Shown here: positions 50,473 through 60,360 of the stretch, in pieces
How the letters are laid out: each line of letters opens with the position of its first letter
Numbering within the stretch: position 1 is the first letter of the stretch
DNA from: Dyadobacter arcticus
GTDB taxonomy: Bacteria; Bacteroidota; Bacteroidia; Cytophagales; Spirosomataceae
Direction of reading: 5' to 3'
Assembly: GCF_011762185.1 (NCBI RefSeq)
Contig: NZ_JAASQJ010000004.1
Span: 434,001-498,000 of the forward strand
Length of the DNA: 64,000 nucleotides
Translations under genes and position numbers: made by a program
Notes under the pieces: generated by a model
What the model was told of the DNA's origin: nothing
Databases searched by the model: none
What the model saw: only the letters and a program-made list of their open reading frames with translations

Positions 50473-51787
50473 AAGAATGATTGGGGTTGCAGCAGGAGTT
50501 TTCTGGATGCTCACCGCCGCGCATTCAATTGCCCAGACCGCACGCACAATTACGCTGGAAGACGCTATTGAAATGAGTTTAAAAAACAGTAAGCAGCTTA
50601 AACTTAGCCAAAGCAATGTTGATCTGGCCGGGTTGAATATCCGTCAAATTAAAGAAAACCAGCTGCCAAGTCTCAGCATATCAGGTTCTTACCTTCGGGT
50701 TAACACACCCAACATTAATCTGAAAATCAAGCAGGGCGGAAACGATAGTACAGGCGGGAGCACTACACCGGCAGTGCATCAGGCGATGTACGGAATGGCC
50801 AGCGCGTCTCTCCCGATATTTTCGGGTTTTAGGTTTAAATATGGATTAGAGTCGGCACATTACCTGGAACAGGCTGCCAAACTGGACGCGGAGTACGACC
50901 GTGATGCCGTAATTCAGAATACCATTGCCGCTTGCAGTAATCTATATAAGGCCAAAAAATCGGTTGACCTGGTTTCTGAAAATCTTTTACGCGAACGTCA
51001 GCGGGTGGAGGATTTTACCAATCGTGAGCGTAATGGCATACTTGCCAGAAATGACCTTATGAAAGCGAAACTTCAGGAATCCAATGTGGAGCTGGCGCTT
51101 TTAGACGCGGAGAACGATTTCAAAGTCACTGCAATCAATGTCAACCTGTTATTGGGCTTGCCTGAAAATACCGCAATCCTGGCCGATTCAAGTAGTTTTT
51201 TAAATTTGAAAGAAGAGGGTAAAGCCGGTGATTGGGAGCAAACAGCATTGACACACAGAAAGGACTTCGCCGCTAACGGCATTCGCCAAAAGGCAGCGGA
51301 CACGGACATTAAGGTAGCCAAAGCGGATTTTTACCCGAACGTGGCGCTCACCGCAGGTTATGTTGCATTAAATATTCCGGGTGTTGCGATGATCCCAAAT
51401 GCTGTTAATGCGGGGATTGGTATTAGGTACGACGTGGGTTCACTTTGGAAATCGAGCTCGAAAATTGCGGAGGCCAGGACGAAAGTATATCAGCTTAAAA
51501 CTAATGAGGAAATATTGCTGGACCGCATCCACCTTGATATCAATACAGCCTATTACAATTATGTATTGAGTAAAAGGAAAATTGATGTGTATGCGAAAGC
51601 GGTTGAACAGGCCAACGAAAATTACCGGATTACTAAAAACAAATATGAGAACAGTCTGGTAACAACCACAGAACTGCTCGACGCGGACGTTGCCCAGGTA
51701 CAATCCAGAATCAACTACGAATCGGCCAAAGCCGACGCCATCGTAGCCTACAAGAAATTAGAACAAGCCGCAGGCGTCATAAACTAG
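50450..51787 (+). CDS. TolC-family outer-membrane efflux protein
   Basis: A 445-residue outer-membrane channel of the TolC family: signal peptide (AHSIAQ), ITLEDAIEMSLKNSKQLKLS repeat start, a long helical body with the second repeat beginning near TDIKVAKADFYPNVALTAGY. Trimers form the outer-membrane exit of the tripartite pump. Starts 23 bp inside the TetR gene. Confidence 0.92.
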   Translation: MNTTSKIKRMIGVAAGVFWMLTAAHSIAQTARTITLEDAIEMSLKNSKQLKLSQSNVDLAGLNIRQIKENQLPSLSISGSYLRVNTPNINLKIKQGGNDSTGGSTTPAVHQAMYGMASASLPIFSGFRFKYGLESAHYLEQAAKLDAEYDRDAVIQNTIAACSNLYKAKKSVDLVSENLLRERQRVEDFTNRERNGILARNDLMKAKLQESNVELALLDAENDFKVTAINVNLLLGLPENTAILADSSSFLNLKEEGKAGDWEQTALTHRKDFAANGIRQKAADTDIKVAKADFYPNVALTAGYVALNIPGVAMIPNAVNAGIGIRYDVGSLWKSSSKIAEARTKVYQLKTNEEILLDRIHLDINTAYYNYVLSKRKIDVYAKAVEQANENYRITKNKYENSLVTTTELLDADVAQVQSRINYESAKADAIVAYKKLEQAAGVIN

Positions 51788-51821
51788 ACATTCACTCATC
51801 CACGCATTTAGTCATTCAGTC

Positions 51822-51877
51822 CCGTCCCACGGGTGCCGTCCCACGGGGGCCGTCCCACGGGGGCCGTCCCACGGCGG
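51822..51877. repeat. 14-bp GC-rich tandem repeat (4 copies)
   Basis: Four copies of CCGTCCCACGGGGG (with small changes at positions 12-13) lie in the 152-bp gap between tolC and emrA. Each unit holds the palindrome CCGTCCCACGG core, so each can make a short hairpin. They are flanked by repeated ATTCACTCATTC words (51790-51935). The region is strikingly GC-rich next to A/T-rich genes. Confidence 0.9.
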
Positions 51878-51939
51878 ATTCACTCATTCGAAATTCACAC
51901 ATTCACTCATTCGCTCATTCAGTCATTCAACATTAACGT

Positions 51940-53049
51940 ATGGAAAACAAGCAAAATACATTAGAAACGGAAGAAGCACCGAAGAAGAAAAACTATCGCT
52001 TCATAATCATTCTTGGTCTGCTGATCGCGGCGGGCGGGACATGGGGTTTTACAAAATACAATCATGGATTGCACCATGAGGAAACCGATGATGCGCAGAT
52101 CGATGCCAACATCAGCCCGGTTATCCCGAGAATTTCGGGTTACGTAACGGAGATTAAGGTTAAAGACAATCAAAATGTAAAAAAGGGCGATACGCTGATC
52201 GTACTGGACAACCGGGACCAGCTTATCAAGCTAGAACAAGCCAAAGCATCTCTTGCAGGTTCGGAAGGCAGCCTGGTTGTAGCCAACGCGACGACCAATG
52301 CAACCGCAGCCAGCGGGATTACCTATGAAGCAAATGTGAGCATTGTGGATGCGCAGATCGAAGAAGCGAAAGTGAATCTGTGGAGGGCAAACCAGGATTT
52401 TGCCCGGTATGAAAACCTTCTCAAAGATCATTCGATCACGCAACAGGAATTTGAGCAGGCTTCTGCTACCAAACAAAAGGCGGAACGTCAGCTGGCCGTA
52501 TTGCAGGCACAGAGAAATGCTGCTGAACGTCAAGCAAAAGCGGCTGGAAAGCAAACCAGGGCTACTTCGGTACAAACCAGTGTTGCCAATGCGAACATTA
52601 AGGCGCGTCAGGCAGAAATTGCAAACGCGGAACTCAACCTTTCGTATTCTATCATTACTGCACCTGCCGACGGCCGTATTTCGAAGGTAAATGCGCAGTT
52701 GGGTCAATTTTTACAGGCAGGACAATCTCTTTTTAGCATTATTTCCACCAGCGAGCCGTGGGTTGTTGCCAATTTTAAAGAAACGCAATTAACCAAAATG
52801 AAGCTTGGGCAAACGGTGCGTATCCACGTTGACGCTTATCCCGAGCATGAATTTGAAGCAAAAGTGGCATCATTCTCGCCGGCAACAGGCGCAAAGTTTG
52901 CCTTGCTGCCTCCTGATAATGCGAGCGGTAATTTTGTGAAAGTGGTGCAGCGGCTTCCCGTGCGGATCGAATTCGCCAATGCACAGGATAAATATATTTC
53001 AGAATTGCGCCCGGGGATGAATGTGTTTGTAGATGTCGAACTGAATTGA
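51940..53049 (+). CDS. HlyD/EmrA-type periplasmic adaptor
   Basis: A 369-residue membrane fusion protein: cytoplasmic tail, one N-terminal membrane helix (FIIILGLLIAAGGTWGF), a biotinyl-lipoyl-like domain (ISPVIPRISGYVTEIKVKDNQNVKKGD), quoted in part, a long coiled coil, and a second half-lipoyl domain (IITAPADGRISKVNAQLGQF). It links the inner-membrane exporter to TolC. EmrA-type by pairing with the DHA2 exporter. Confidence 0.93.
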   Translation: MENKQNTLETEEAPKKKNYRFIIILGLLIAAGGTWGFTKYNHGLHHEETDDAQIDANISPVIPRISGYVTEIKVKDNQNVKKGDTLIVLDNRDQLIKLEQAKASLAGSEGSLVVANATTNATAASGITYEANVSIVDAQIEEAKVNLWRANQDFARYENLLKDHSITQQEFEQASATKQKAERQLAVLQAQRNAAERQAKAAGKQTRATSVQTSVANANIKARQAEIANAELNLSYSIITAPADGRISKVNAQLGQFLQAGQSLFSIISTSEPWVVANFKETQLTKMKLGQTVRIHVDAYPEHEFEAKVASFSPATGAKFALLPPDNASGNFVKVVQRLPVRIEFANAQDKYISELRPGMNVFVDVELN

Positions 53050-53081
53050 GGATCAATATTTTGATCTTAAACCCATATTAA

Positions 53082-54656
53082 ATGGAATTACAGGAATCAT
53101 TGGTTGAATACGGTTTTCGCCGTGTGATCATTACCATTACGGCTGTACTGTGCGCGTTGCTGGAGATTGTGGATACGACGATTGTGAACGTGGCGCTCAA
53201 CGACATGCGGGGAAACCTGGGGGGCACGTTGTCAGAAGTAAGCTGGGTCATCACGGCCTATGCCATTGGTAACGTGATCATTGTGCCGATGACAAGCTGG
53301 CTTTCGCAGCAGTTTGGCCGGCGTAATTACTTTGCAGCTTCCATCATCATTTTTACCGTAGCATCATTTCTTTGCGGAAATGCAGACAACATTTGGGAAC
53401 TGGTGTTTTTCAGATTGATCCAGGGATTGGGTGGAGGCGCGTTACTCGTCACTGCACAAACACTGATCACCGAAAGTTATCCGCCTGAGAAAAGAGGAAT
53501 TGCTCAGGCCATCTACGGATTGGGTGTGATCGTGGGACCAACATTGGGCCCGCCCCTTGGAGGTTATATCGTGGATAATTATAGCTGGCCGTACATTTTT
53601 TACATTAATATTCCTTTGGGCATCATTGCGGCCATGCTTACCCTTCAATTTGTAAAAAGTCCTCGTTTTTCTGTGAAGAAAAGCGCCAGCGAGATAGACT
53701 GGCTGGGCATCATTTTACTGGCTGTTGCCGTAGGTTCCTTGCAGTATGTCCTGGAAAAAGGCCAGGAAGAAGATTGGTTCAATGACGGGATCATTACCAT
53801 CCTTTCCGTCACGACCGTTTTTTCATTTTTCTTCTTCATCTGGAGAGAATGGACCTACAAAAATCCCATTGTTAACCTCAGGGTGTTGTCCAACGGCAAT
53901 TTGAGAGTGGGAACGATACTATCTTTTATTCTTGGGTTTGGCCTATACGGTTCAACATTCATCATTCCGTTGTACACCCAGGCCACATTGGGATGGACAG
54001 CGTCGCAATCGGGTATGCTGATGGTCCCGGCGGCGATTGTTACTGCCATGATGATGCCGGTGGTGGGGCAGCTCTTGCAAAGGGGTGTGAAACAACAATA
54101 TTTGGTAGCCCTTGGAATGATATTCTTCTTCCTGTACAGCTATTGGGGTTATCTGATATTAACCCCCGATACAGGTAAAGATGCGTTTTTCAACATGCTG
54201 ATTGTTCGGGGAGTAGGGTTAGGGCTACTGTTCGTCCCGATCACCACATTGGCATTGTCAACGCTAAAAGGACGTGAGATAGGCGAGGGCGCGGCATTTA
54301 CAGGGATGATGCGACAACTGGGCGGATCATTCGGGGTAGCGGTGATCACCACATTTATGGCACGCCAGAATATGGTTCATCGCAACGACTTGGTTAGCAA
54401 GCTTGATGTCAACAATCCGGCCGTGCAGCAGCGGGTAGAGGCGTTACAGCATTCCTACATCGTAAAAGGCATGACTCCTGATATCGCATTAAAAAGCGGT
54501 TACAAAATTCTCGACTACGCAGTTACGAAACAGGCTCAGGTAATGTCGTACATGGATGTGTTCCTGTACCTGGGCATCATGTTCCTGATTTGTGTTCCAT
54601 TTGTATTATGGACTAAAAGTGGCAAGACCAAAGTAGATGCCTCGGCCGCGCACTAG
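53082..54656 (+). CDS. DHA2-family (EmrB/QacA) drug exporter
   Basis: A 524-residue major-facilitator protein with 14 transmembrane segments: motif A (VNVALNDMRGNLG...ITAYAIGNVIIVP region), motif C (GLGVIVGPTLGPPLGGYIVD). Proton-coupled export of lipophilic drugs or metabolites across the inner membrane, through EmrA and TolC. It ends the operon; a hairpin terminator follows. Confidence 0.94.
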   Translation: MELQESLVEYGFRRVIITITAVLCALLEIVDTTIVNVALNDMRGNLGGTLSEVSWVITAYAIGNVIIVPMTSWLSQQFGRRNYFAASIIIFTVASFLCGNADNIWELVFFRLIQGLGGGALLVTAQTLITESYPPEKRGIAQAIYGLGVIVGPTLGPPLGGYIVDNYSWPYIFYINIPLGIIAAMLTLQFVKSPRFSVKKSASEIDWLGIILLAVAVGSLQYVLEKGQEEDWFNDGIITILSVTTVFSFFFFIWREWTYKNPIVNLRVLSNGNLRVGTILSFILGFGLYGSTFIIPLYTQATLGWTASQSGMLMVPAAIVTAMMMPVVGQLLQRGVKQQYLVALGMIFFFLYSYWGYLILTPDTGKDAFFNMLIVRGVGLGLLFVPITTLALSTLKGREIGEGAAFTGMMRQLGGSFGVAVITTFMARQNMVHRNDLVSKLDVNNPAVQQRVEALQHSYIVKGMTPDIALKSGYKILDYAVTKQAQVMSYMDVFLYLGIMFLICVPFVLWTKSGKTKVDASAAH

Positions 54657-54693
54657 TCGTACACATTGATATTTTAAGTGTAGTGGTATTATT

Positions 54694-54725
54694 GAAGAAA
54701 CTTCCCGGGATTGGGAAGCTTCTCT
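54694..54725 (+). terminator. Terminator of efflux operon
   Basis: An imperfect stem: GAAGAAACTTCCC (54694-54706) with GGGAAGCTTCTC (54713-54724), followed by TTATTT. The arms hold a 6-bp CTTCCC/GGGAAG core plus a TTC/GAA extension around a small internal loop. Confidence 0.65.
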
Positions 54726-54866
54726 TATTTGGGAGATGATTATTGATTTTTTTCAACCGAAGTGTCTAGCTCAAATCATCTCTCCCTTTGAATTGCATTT
54801 GCCTTTATCTAATGACCGCCCTGCGTTAAAAGTCTCTAACTTTGACGAAAAATACCAACTTACGCG

Positions 54867-56438
54867 GTGCATCAAAACTACTATTTCTTAAAACAACTCG
54901 CTCCCAAGCTCGACAACGTGCTTTCGGGGAAAGTCTTTGTTGAGGCTTTTAGTCAGGAAAAGGACGAGTTGGTGATCGTATTTGCAGATGCAGGGCAGCC
55001 CGAGGAACTGATCAATCCGTTTTTTATCAAGGCAACATTAACATCCCGATTTTCTTGTTTGAGTTTTCCCGAAAAATTTGATCGGGCGCGGAAGAATAGC
55101 GTCAATTTGTTTACGGATTTCGGGAATGCGCAGGTCGAGGAAGTAACTGTATTTCAAAATGAACGGGCCATTCAAATTAGCTTTTCTGATCATAAGAAAC
55201 TTGTTTTCAAGTTGTTTGGAAATAGATCGAATTTGGTCGGGTTTGATAATGAGGGGAATGTTTCGCAACTTTTCAATAATAAGCTCGCAGCCGATAAAGG
55301 GATTACCATTGAATCTCTAAACCGGAATATTGATCAGTCGTTTGAAGCCTACCTGACCAATGATCTGCGTCATGAAGCCCTTTTTCCGACTTTTGGCAAA
55401 TTGGTCAATGGCTATCTGAATGGTTTGCTGGCGGGTAAGGAATCAGCTTTGGAACGCTGGAATGTGATTCAGCAGGTTTTGACGCAACTTGATAAATCGG
55501 AATTCTATGTGACCCGTGTTGATTTGGCGCCGGTATTGTCTTTGATCGAAACCGGGGAAATCATTCAGACATACACCGATCCGATAGCGGCATTGGATGC
55601 GTTTTACATTTCCTATATCCGACTGAGCGGGATAGAAAGGGAAAAGGCAGACATGATCAGGGCTTTACGCAAGCGTATTCAGCAGACAGAAAACTATCTT
55701 GAAAATACCTTTGAAAAACTGGTAGCGCTTGAAAATGCGGTTAAAAACGATGAACTGGCTAACATTATCATGGCCAATCTGGACCAAATCGTGGAAAGGA
55801 CTGAAAAAGCGGAGCTGTATGATTTTTACAGGGACCAGCCTATTACCATTAAGTTGAAGAAGGATCTGTCTCCGCAAAAGAATGCCGAAGGCTACTACCG
55901 CAAATCGAAAAATGAAAAAATTGAGCTGAACAGGCTTAATGAGAGCCTGGAAGCAAGGGAGTTGGAAAAGGAGCATTTGAAACAACATTTGGAAGAGATC
56001 GAAGCCATTGAATCTCTTCGTGAATTACGGGCCTACATTAAAACCAATCAGCTCGATCAGGCAAAAGCTGTTGTTACGGTCAATGAATTGTTCAAAAAAG
56101 TAGAATTTTTAGGTTACAAGATTTTGATCGGCAGAAATGCCAAAAACAACGACCTGCTGACCAAGCAATATGCCAGTAAAGACGACCTGTGGCTTCATGC
56201 GAAGGATGTTACGGGCTCGCATGTGGTGATTAAAAACCAATCTGGAAGGACTTTTCCTGCGCCTGTAATCGAGCGTGCAGCGGAGCTGGCTGCGTTTTAT
56301 TCCAAAAGAAAGAATGATTCGCTTTGTCCGGTAATTTTCACACCCAAGAAATTTGTCCGTAAACCCAAAGGATTGCCGGAAGGGGCGGTCGTGGTGGACA
56401 AAGAGGCGGTTTTGATGGTTGTTGCCAAAGGCGAGTGA
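54867..56438 (+). CDS. rqcH: NFACT-family protein (RqcH-like)
   Basis: A 523-residue NFACT protein: N-terminal NFACT-N (YYFLKQLAPKLDNVLSGKVF), coiled-coil middle (~270-420), and the C-terminal NFACT-R domain with DLWLHAKDVTGSHVVIKN. RqcH binds stalled 50S subunits carrying peptidyl-tRNA and recruits tRNA-Ala to add a C-terminal Ala tail, marking the peptide for degradation. The start codon is GTG; a -7-type TAACTTTG lies 22 bp before it (54837-54844), with no clear -33 element. In Gram-positive bacteria it is also called FbpA (fibronectin-binding), an old name. Confidence 0.88.
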   Translation: MHQNYYFLKQLAPKLDNVLSGKVFVEAFSQEKDELVIVFADAGQPEELINPFFIKATLTSRFSCLSFPEKFDRARKNSVNLFTDFGNAQVEEVTVFQNERAIQISFSDHKKLVFKLFGNRSNLVGFDNEGNVSQLFNNKLAADKGITIESLNRNIDQSFEAYLTNDLRHEALFPTFGKLVNGYLNGLLAGKESALERWNVIQQVLTQLDKSEFYVTRVDLAPVLSLIETGEIIQTYTDPIAALDAFYISYIRLSGIEREKADMIRALRKRIQQTENYLENTFEKLVALENAVKNDELANIIMANLDQIVERTEKAELYDFYRDQPITIKLKKDLSPQKNAEGYYRKSKNEKIELNRLNESLEARELEKEHLKQHLEEIEAIESLRELRAYIKTNQLDQAKAVVTVNELFKKVEFLGYKILIGRNAKNNDLLTKQYASKDDLWLHAKDVTGSHVVIKNQSGRTFPAPVIERAAELAAFYSKRKNDSLCPVIFTPKKFVRKPKGLPEGAVVVDKEAVLMVVAKGE

Positions 56439-56558
56439 TGCTGGGGCATTTATTCACAAATGAATATTTTACAATTTTTTGACGATCAGCAGGCTTTGAT
56501 TAGTCTTGGGATATGACGATCTTCGTGTGAAAATTGGAACAGGAATTTACAGTGCAGG

Positions 56559-58469
56559 ATGCTTGAAAATCGTCGCTTTGTCATCATAGGATTTATTGCC
56601 CTGGTAGGTTTAATGTATTTGCTGCGACTTTTCTACTTACAGGTTCTGGATGAGAGTTATTCCATCGAATCTTCCAGCAATTCCATTAAACGCGTCATCG
56701 AAATTCCCTTCCGCGGTCAGATTTATGACCGGACCGGAAAGCTCATCGTATATAATACCCCCGTTTACGATTTATTGGTAACGCCCTACAAGGCGAGGGT
56801 GGATGATACCCTCCGTTTTTGTCAGGTTTTGGGCATCGAACGTCACGATTTTGACAGCCTAATGGCCGCAGCCAGTGCGTATAGCCGGGTTAAGCCGTCG
56901 CTGTTCCTTCGCCAATTGTCCAAAGAAGATTTTGCATCGATCCAGGATGTAATGGTCGATTATTCCGGATTTGAATTCGCCAAAAGTTCATTAAGGACTT
57001 ACACCGCACCCACATTAGCAAATACATTGGGTTACGTAAGCGAGATCACCAAATCGCAGCTGGAAAAACAGGAAGAAACTTATTACCGGCAGAGCGATTA
57101 CATTGGACAAAGCGGGGTCGAAAAAATCTATGAAAATGAATTGCGGGGCAAACGTGGTACCAAGTTTGTGATGCAGAATGTGGCCGGCGTTTATAAAGGT
57201 CCATGGAAAAATGGTGAATTGGACACCATGGCCGTCGCAGGGGAAAACCTTTATTCCGGAATTGACCTGGAAGTACAGCAATACGCTGACAGCCTGATGG
57301 TAAACAAAGTGGGAAGCGTGGTAGCGATCGAGCCCAAAACCGGGCGTATCATCGCAATCGTTTCCGCGCCCACTTATGATCCCAATATTCTGGCTAGCAG
57401 GTATTTCTCTAAAAACTTCGCTGCGCTGGCCCGAAATCCATACAAACCATTATTCAACCGTCCCGTCATGGCAAGCTATCGCCCGGGATCTACATTCAAA
57501 TTAATCCAGGCGTTGATTGGTTTACAGGAAGGCGTTATTACGCCGGGCAGCGGATTTACTCATGCCAATTGCCCGATGCATTGCCACAATCATCCGGCCA
57601 CAGGAACCGTTGCATTGGGTGTAATGCACTCTTGTAATCCTTATTTCTACAATGTTTTCAGGAGGATTATTTATAAAAATAACATCAAGAATACTTTCCG
57701 CGCTTCGGCTGTGGGGCTGGATAACTGGCACGACCGGATCAGTAAGTTTGGCATTGGCCAGCGGCTTGGGATTGATCTTCCCAGCGAATACAAGGGTAAT
57801 TTGCCCAATAAAAAATACTATGATCGCTTTTATGGAGAGTACCGGTGGAAGTTTTCTAATATATACTCGCTGAGCATTGGTGAGGGCGAATTGCTGATCA
57901 CTCCTTTGAAAATGGCCAATGTAGCTGCCATTATCGCCAATAGGGGTTATTTCTATACCCCGCATGTAATCCATGGCATAGGCGATAAGAAATCTGTCAA
58001 TCCGGATTACCTGATCAGACACGATACAGGCGTTGAATCACATAATTTTGATCCGGTGATCGAAGGAATGGTCGGTGCTGTGGAGGGCGGAACGGCAAGG
58101 AGATCCAGAGTTGAGGGAATAACCATTGCAGGGAAAACCGGTACCTCGCAGAATAAAAGAGGGGACGATAGTTCGATATTTATCGCTTTTGCCCCGGTGG
58201 ACGACCCGAAAATCGCCATCGCGGTTTTTGTGGAATATGCGGGTGCGGGAGGTTCTGCCGCTGCGCCGATTGCCAACCTGGTGGTTGAGAAATTCCTGGC
58301 CAGAAAAATCACCAACAAAGCATTGGAAGAAAGAATGCTGAAAGCGGACTTCATGAGCAAGGTTATCCTGCCGGGCGTGAAAAAACCTGCTACGGCTGAT
58401 TCGACCAAAAAGAAACCGGTTACCCCTGCAAAACCTGTGGTGAATAAGCCTGTTGCGATAAATAATTAA
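56559..58469 (+). CDS. mrdA: Penicillin-binding protein 2
   Basis: A 636-residue monofunctional transpeptidase. One N-terminal membrane helix (FVIIGFIALVGLMYLLRLFY), pedestal domain (RGQIYDRTGKLIVYN), and the transpeptidase domain with Ser311-x-x-Lys314 (PGSTFK), Ser358-x-Asn360 (HSCNPY) and KTGTS at 526-530. It crosslinks peptidoglycan during side-wall growth. A Pro/Lys-rich C-terminal tail follows. It is immediately followed by rodA, the usual pairing of the elongasome. Confidence 0.95.
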   Translation: MLENRRFVIIGFIALVGLMYLLRLFYLQVLDESYSIESSSNSIKRVIEIPFRGQIYDRTGKLIVYNTPVYDLLVTPYKARVDDTLRFCQVLGIERHDFDSLMAAASAYSRVKPSLFLRQLSKEDFASIQDVMVDYSGFEFAKSSLRTYTAPTLANTLGYVSEITKSQLEKQEETYYRQSDYIGQSGVEKIYENELRGKRGTKFVMQNVAGVYKGPWKNGELDTMAVAGENLYSGIDLEVQQYADSLMVNKVGSVVAIEPKTGRIIAIVSAPTYDPNILASRYFSKNFAALARNPYKPLFNRPVMASYRPGSTFKLIQALIGLQEGVITPGSGFTHANCPMHCHNHPATGTVALGVMHSCNPYFYNVFRRIIYKNNIKNTFRASAVGLDNWHDRISKFGIGQRLGIDLPSEYKGNLPNKKYYDRFYGEYRWKFSNIYSLSIGEGELLITPLKMANVAAIIANRGYFYTPHVIHGIGDKKSVNPDYLIRHDTGVESHNFDPVIEGMVGAVEGGTARRSRVEGITIAGKTGTSQNKRGDDSSIFIAFAPVDDPKIAIAVFVEYAGAGGSAAAPIANLVVEKFLARKITNKALEERMLKADFMSKVILPGVKKPATADSTKKKPVTPAKPVVNKPVAINN

Positions 58470-58506
58470 GTCATACCAATAATTTCAAAACTTCAAATAC
58501 TGAGAA

Positions 58507-59790
58507 ATGGCTGAAAATAAACCCATTACCAAGAATGTAGACTGGGTGGTAGTACTTATTTATATTGCTTGCCTGGGGATTGGGTGGGTCAACATTTTTG
58601 CAGCTGTCTACAATCCTGAGGTGCATACGAGCATGTTTGACCTATCAAATAATGCCGGAAAGCAGCTAATGTGGATTGGTACAGCGGCTTTATTGGTGGT
58701 TTGTATCCTGGTGATCGACTACAAGTTTTACGAAACCTTTTCCTTTATCATTTATGCCATTATTATCCTGCTTTTGATAATGGTTTTGTTTGCCGGATCA
58801 AATATCAACGGTTCCAGGTCTTGGATTAAGATCGGTGCGTTTTCATTGCAGCCAGCAGAGTTTTCCAAGCTTGCGGTAAGTCTGGCTATTTCCAAATACC
58901 TGAGCGATCCGGCCATCAGCCTTTCCAGGAAGCTGAAAGATTATTATCCTATTTTAGGAATCATCGCATTGCCCGCATTTCTAATCCTTTTATCCAATGA
59001 AACGGGTTCTATGCTGGTTTTTGCCTCCTTTGCGATTGTGCTTTATCGCGAAGGCATGCCCGGTTTTATTCCTGCAATCGGAATGGTAATGGCTGCATTG
59101 CTGATCATTACCCTGCTTTTTGTCAAATGGTATATCGCAGCTGCCATCATCGTTATTGCGGGATTGGTGATCTGGCTGATGCCGGTGATGACCAGACGAA
59201 GGGGAGGACTTTGGGCAACGATCATTGTTGCATTTGTCATGATTGGGATTGTGTTCGGCGTTGATTTTTTCATGAATAATGTGCTCCAAAAACACCAGCG
59301 AGGCCGTATCATGGTGCTTTTAGACCCTGATTCGGATCCTCGTGGAATTGGCTGGAATGTAATCCAATCAAAAATAGCGATCGGGTCCGGCGGATTTCTG
59401 GGTAAAGGCTTTTTGCAGGGAACCCAGACTAAATTCGATTTTGTGCCGGAGCAAAGTACCGACTTTATTTTCTGTACGGTGGGAGAGGAACACGGCTTTG
59501 CAGGGACTGCCGTGGTTGTAATACTCTTTATCTCGCTGATTTCGAGGCTGGTTATTTTGGCAGAACGACAACGCAGCAGATTCGCGAGGGTTTATGGGTA
59601 TTGCGTTGCCGGGATTATTTTCTTCCACTTTATGGTCAATGTCGGCATGACGATAGGCCTGATGCCCGTCATTGGGATTCCGCTGCCGTTTTTTAGCTAT
59701 GGCGGGTCGTCACTGTGGTCGTTTTCGATACTCCTCTTTATTTTCCTCAAAATTGACGCGCAGCGTCCATTTACATTGTCGCGAGGCTAA
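58507..59790 (+). CDS. rodA: Rod shape-determining protein RodA
   Basis: A 427-residue SEDS-family glycosyltransferase with ten or eleven membrane segments. The conserved signature GIPLPFFSYGGSSLW is near the C-terminus and the NGSRSWIKIGAFSLQPAEFSKL stretch, in part, is typical for the catalytic loop region. It polymerises glycan strands from lipid II in complex with PBP2, encoded just upstream (37-bp gap). Compared with E. coli RodA it is longer, with an extra membrane stretch at about 185-260. Confidence 0.95.
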   Translation: MAENKPITKNVDWVVVLIYIACLGIGWVNIFAAVYNPEVHTSMFDLSNNAGKQLMWIGTAALLVVCILVIDYKFYETFSFIIYAIIILLLIMVLFAGSNINGSRSWIKIGAFSLQPAEFSKLAVSLAISKYLSDPAISLSRKLKDYYPILGIIALPAFLILLSNETGSMLVFASFAIVLYREGMPGFIPAIGMVMAALLIITLLFVKWYIAAAIIVIAGLVIWLMPVMTRRRGGLWATIIVAFVMIGIVFGVDFFMNNVLQKHQRGRIMVLLDPDSDPRGIGWNVIQSKIAIGSGGFLGKGFLQGTQTKFDFVPEQSTDFIFCTVGEEHGFAGTAVVVILFISLISRLVILAERQRSRFARVYGYCVAGIIFFHFMVNVGMTIGLMPVIGIPLPFFSYGGSSLWSFSILLFIFLKIDAQRPFTLSRG

Positions 59791-59792
59791 TC

Positions 59793-60170
59793 CTATAATT
59801 TTCCGGCAGCCATAATTATTAGTACCCAGCCTGCTATCAATGCCAATCCGCCGATTGGGGCAATTGCGCCAAATTTGGTGATGCCTGTAAAGCAAATGGC
59901 GTAAAGTGAACCCGAAAAAATAATTACACCTACTGCGAACGCATTCCCGGACCATCCTAATAATTTCACCGCATCAGCGCCGGCGCGTTGCATCAGCAGC
60001 CCAACCAAAACCATCGCTAGAGCATGATAAAACTGATATTTAACAGCCGTTTCAAAGGTTTCGGTCCTATTGGAAGCTTCCAGCATTCCTTTCAATGCGT
60101 GCGCGCCGAATGCGCCAAGAGCCACAGCAAGCGCGCCAATAATTCCTCCTGCCTGAATCATAAATTTCAT
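59793..60170 (-). CDS. DUF423 membrane protein
   Basis: A 125-residue protein with four membrane helices and the DUF423 signature GALAVALGAFGAHALK followed by TFETAVKYQFYHALAM. Function unknown; widespread small inner-membrane protein. The ATG at 60170 is preferred over a TTG at 60179. Convergent with rodA, 2-bp gap. Confidence 0.9.
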   Translation of the reverse strand: MKFMIQAGGIIGALAVALGAFGAHALKGMLEASNRTETFETAVKYQFYHALAMVLVGLLMQRAGADAVKLLGWSGNAFAVGVIIFSGSLYAICFTGITKFGAIAPIGGLALIAGWVLIIMAAGKL

Positions 60171-60360
60171 ATTATACAATTATTTTAGGAATGACAAATG
60201 CGATTAACAGACTGTAAACTTAAAATTACCGGCTGGCTAAGTAGGGTAAAGTTAGATCGGATTGAAGGGTAACCAACTGTTTGGTGCAATTTTATTATCT
60301 TGCGGGATTGGAAATAAAGCGGATACTTACTCACCGCTAGTTGTGGAAAAGATTTACAAA

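Noticed and set aside
51788..51939. Possible CRISPR-like array
   Set aside because: The units are directly adjacent 14-mers without spacers; no cas gene is in the window.
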